Origin: JBLHGN01 sp047616325
Lineage (GTDB): Bacteria; Pseudomonadota; Gammaproteobacteria; Pseudomonadales; Cellvibrionaceae
Direction: 5' to 3'
Assembly (NCBI GenBank): GCA_047616325.1
Contig: JBLHGN010000180.1
Span: forward strand, 1-7,490
Length of the DNA stretch: 7,490 bases
Shown: positions 6,089-7,490 of the stretch, piece after piece
How the letters are laid out: every line of letters begins with the position of its first letter
How positions within the stretch are numbered: position 1 is the first letter of the stretch
The notes under the pieces: model-generated
What the model was told of the DNA's origin: nothing
Database searches by the model: none
The model's input: the letters and a program-made list of their open reading frames with translations, nothing else
Translations under genes and position numbers: made by a program

Positions 6089-6943
6089 ATGACCGATTTT
6101 AATATGATATGGGCCTGCCCCGTGTGCAATTTGGCGCTCACTGCCGACGAAGCAGGATTTAGCTGTGAAAATAAACACCGCTATGACAAGGCGCGCCAAG
6201 GTTATGTCAACCTACTTTTGGCTAATCAAAAAAACAGCCGCGAACCCGGCGACGACGCAAGTATGATAGATGCGCGCCGGTCTTTTTTGCAGGCGGGTCA
6301 CTATGATTTTTTAATTGACGATTTAAACGAATTGATTTTGCGCAAAAAACCAATCGGCCGCCCTCAAAACCTTTTGGATTTAGGCTGTGGTGAGGGCTAT
6401 TATTTAAGTCAGCTTATGCAAAGTTTGAACCGAGCGAGTTCAAACGACCCAAAAGATAATTGGCAAGCTTTGGGCCTTGATATATCCAAGTACGCAATCA
6501 AGCGTGCGGCACCGCATTTAAAGGCTGCTAGTTTTGCCGTGGCGAGCAGCCACCATATTCCAGTCGTCAGCCATGCGCTCGATGTGGTTATGTGTGTGTT
6601 TGCCCCGTTATCCGTGGCAGAAATTAAGCGCGTGTTGGTGCCGGGCGGCGCTCTTGTTCGAGTTACGCCAGGCGCTAAACATCTCTACCAGCTTAAAGAG
6701 CAGCTATACGCAAAGGCCAGTATGCACAGTGCGCCAAAAATGCTGGACGGCATGACGGTGGTCGAGGAGCGAAGTTCTATCCGTGAAGTGGTGCTAAATA
6801 CGGAATCTCAGCTGCCTCAGCTTCTAGCAATGACGCCGTTTAATTGGGCTGGGTCGCAGCAGGCAAAGCAGCAAATAATGGTGCAGACTGAATGCCCGAT
6901 GACGTTTGAATTTAATATTCAGGTATTGCGATCGGATGAGTGA
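6089..6943 (+). CDS. rlmA: 23S rRNA (guanine-745-N1)-methyltransferase RlmA
   Basis: This is a 284-residue SAM-dependent methyltransferase that makes m1G745 in domain II of 23S rRNA, near the peptide exit tunnel. The N-terminal zinc finger has Cys10, Cys13, Cys26 and His30 (CPVC and CENKH), followed by the family hallmark YDKARQGYVNLLL (32-44) and SREPGDDASMIDARRSFLQAGHY in 50-72. The methyltransferase fold starts with motif I, LLDLGCGEGYY (95-105), then GLDISKYAIKRA (129-140) with the acidic SAM-ribose residue Asp131, ASSHHIPV (152-159) and LVPGGALVRVTPG (183-195). MTPFNW (248-253) matches the C-terminal MTPFAW of E. coli RlmA. Length is close to E. coli's roughly 269, the excess being mainly a loop at about 116-125. 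The first ATG (6089) is used; Met6 at 6104 would also keep the zinc finger, and neither has a clear ribosome-binding site. Its end overlaps tadA by eight bases. Confidence 0.94.
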   Translation: MTDFNMIWACPVCNLALTADEAGFSCENKHRYDKARQGYVNLLLANQKNSREPGDDASMIDARRSFLQAGHYDFLIDDLNELILRKKPIGRPQNLLDLGCGEGYYLSQLMQSLNRASSNDPKDNWQALGLDISKYAIKRAAPHLKAASFAVASSHHIPVVSHALDVVMCVFAPLSVAEIKRVLVPGGALVRVTPGAKHLYQLKEQLYAKASMHSAPKMLDGMTVVEERSSIREVVLNTESQLPQLLAMTPFNWAGSQQAKQQIMVQTECPMTFEFNIQVLRSDE

Positions 6944-7418
6944 TGAAACGTGGATGGCCGTTGCGCTAAAAAACGCCAAGTGTGCATTTGACTTGGGAGA
7001 GGTGCCGGTGGGCGCTGTCATTGTGCGCAACGAGTGTATTATCGGCGAGGGGTGGAACCAGCCCATTACGCGCTGCGATCCAAGCGCCCACGCTGAAATT
7101 GTAGCATTGCGAGCCGCAGGTAAATCGCAGCAAAACTACCGTTTACCGGGCGCCACGCTTTACGTTACCATTGAGCCGTGCACGATGTGCCTGGGAGCAA
7201 TGATTCATTCTCGTATTGGGCGCATTGTTTTCGGTGCTAGCGAGCCCAAAGCCGGCGTACTGGAAAGCCACCGCTTTATTGTCGATAGCGACGTATACAA
7301 CCATGACGTGACCTGGCAGGGCGGTGTTTGCGAGGATGAATGCACGGCTATTATCCAGCAGTTTTTTCGTAGTAGGCGCGAACAAAAAAAGAAGGAGAGG
7401 GCGCAAAAGTTAGAGTGA
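6936..7418 (+). CDS. tadA: tRNA-specific adenosine deaminase TadA
   Basis: This is a 160-residue zinc enzyme that deaminates A34 to inosine in the anticodon of tRNA-Arg(ACG), letting one tRNA read CGU, CGC and CGA; it is essential in E. coli. The deaminase active site is complete: HAE (52-54) gives zinc ligand His52 and the catalytic proton shuttle Glu54, and PCTMC (81-85) gives zinc ligands Cys82 and Cys85. Other hallmarks are GEVPVGAVIV (21-30), GWNQPI (39-44), GATLYVTIEPC (72-82) and GAMIHSRIGRIVFGASEPKAG (87-107). The basic tail RSRREQKKKER (145-155) is usual for tRNA-binding TadA. I start at the ATG at 6936, giving MSDETWM as in relatives; the frame extends slightly upstream only through a TTG. 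Its first codons overlap the rlmA stop by eight bases, which indicates coupled translation. Confidence 0.96.
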   Translation: MSDETWMAVALKNAKCAFDLGEVPVGAVIVRNECIIGEGWNQPITRCDPSAHAEIVALRAAGKSQQNYRLPGATLYVTIEPCTMCLGAMIHSRIGRIVFGASEPKAGVLESHRFIVDSDVYNHDVTWQGGVCEDECTAIIQQFFRSRREQKKKERAQKLE

Positions 7419-7423
7419 GCCTG

Positions 7424-7463
7424 TGTGACATTAATGCTTAATGTATAAACACTTAATGTCACA
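7424..7463 (+). repeat. Long inverted repeat downstream of tadA with two alternative stems
   Basis: TGTGACATTAA (7424-7434) is the exact reverse complement of TTAATGTCACA (7453-7463), an 11-bp perfect stem with an 18-base loop, starting six bases after the tadA stop. Inside it, ACATTAA (7428-7434) can instead pair with TTAATGT (7438-7444) around a three-base loop. No T-run follows, so it is not a standard intrinsic terminator. It could be an mRNA 3'-end stabiliser or a protein-binding site. Confidence 0.55.
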
Positions 7464-7473
7464 GTGCTGTTAA

Positions 7474-7490
7474 CAAAAAAGGCCCCTTAG
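7474..7490. terminator. Possible left half of a bidirectional terminator cut by the right edge
   Basis: A six-A run (7475-7480) followed by GGCCCCTTAG at the very end looks like the first arm of an A-tract/stem/T-tract bidirectional terminator. The second arm (GGGGCC plus T-run) would lie just outside the window, so this cannot be confirmed here. Confidence 0.25.

Noticed and set aside
6824..7462. Minus-strand open frames opposite rlmA and tadA
   Set aside because: They are shadows of two well-recognised plus-strand genes with intact catalytic motifs.

Overview
The window looks like chromosomal DNA of a gammaproteobacterium. The flavodoxins, the MnmC fusion and RlmA all read as close relatives of the E. 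coli FldB, MioC, MnmC and RlmA proteins. The moderate base composition and the ComFB and DUF1653 genes fit a marine Cellvibrionales-type organism such as the Saccharophagus/Teredinibacter group, but that placement is an inference from memory of protein families, not a search result.

Layout. Positions 1-1477 (minus strand) hold a decayed transposase of unusual architecture: an N-terminal DUF4338 (DruA-type) region followed by an IS4-type DDE transposase. It is spread over three frames by a homopolymer frameshift and an internal deletion, and it runs off the left edge. Positions 1481-1794 hold no convincing gene but contain a good-looking plus-strand intrinsic terminator that no recognised plus-strand gene uses. 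Positions 1795-5535 are a leftward gene row read in the order mioC, fldB, mnmC, comFB-like, with gaps of 42, 50 and 85 bases, plausibly one operon from a promoter near 5566-5594. Positions 5772-7418 are a rightward row: DUF1653 protein, rlmA and tadA, with a 26-base gap and then an 8-base overlap. It probably starts from an extended -10 promoter near 5671-5679. The two rows diverge from a 236-base intergenic region. The right edge carries a long inverted repeat and what may be half of a terminator.

How the genes relate. Three of the seven intact genes modify RNA of the translation machinery: MnmC and TadA both act on wobble base 34 of tRNAs, and RlmA methylates 23S rRNA at G745. MioC and FldB are two distinct short-chain FMN electron carriers placed directly upstream of mnmC. 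The comFB-like gene belongs to a family linked to competence and to cyclic-dinucleotide binding. DUF1653 is a small protein of unknown function co-oriented with the RNA-modification genes.

I see no complete new defence or mobile system. The DruA-type/transposase remnant, the flavodoxin pair beside mnmC, the comFB tail gene and the orphan terminator are the parts worth following up.
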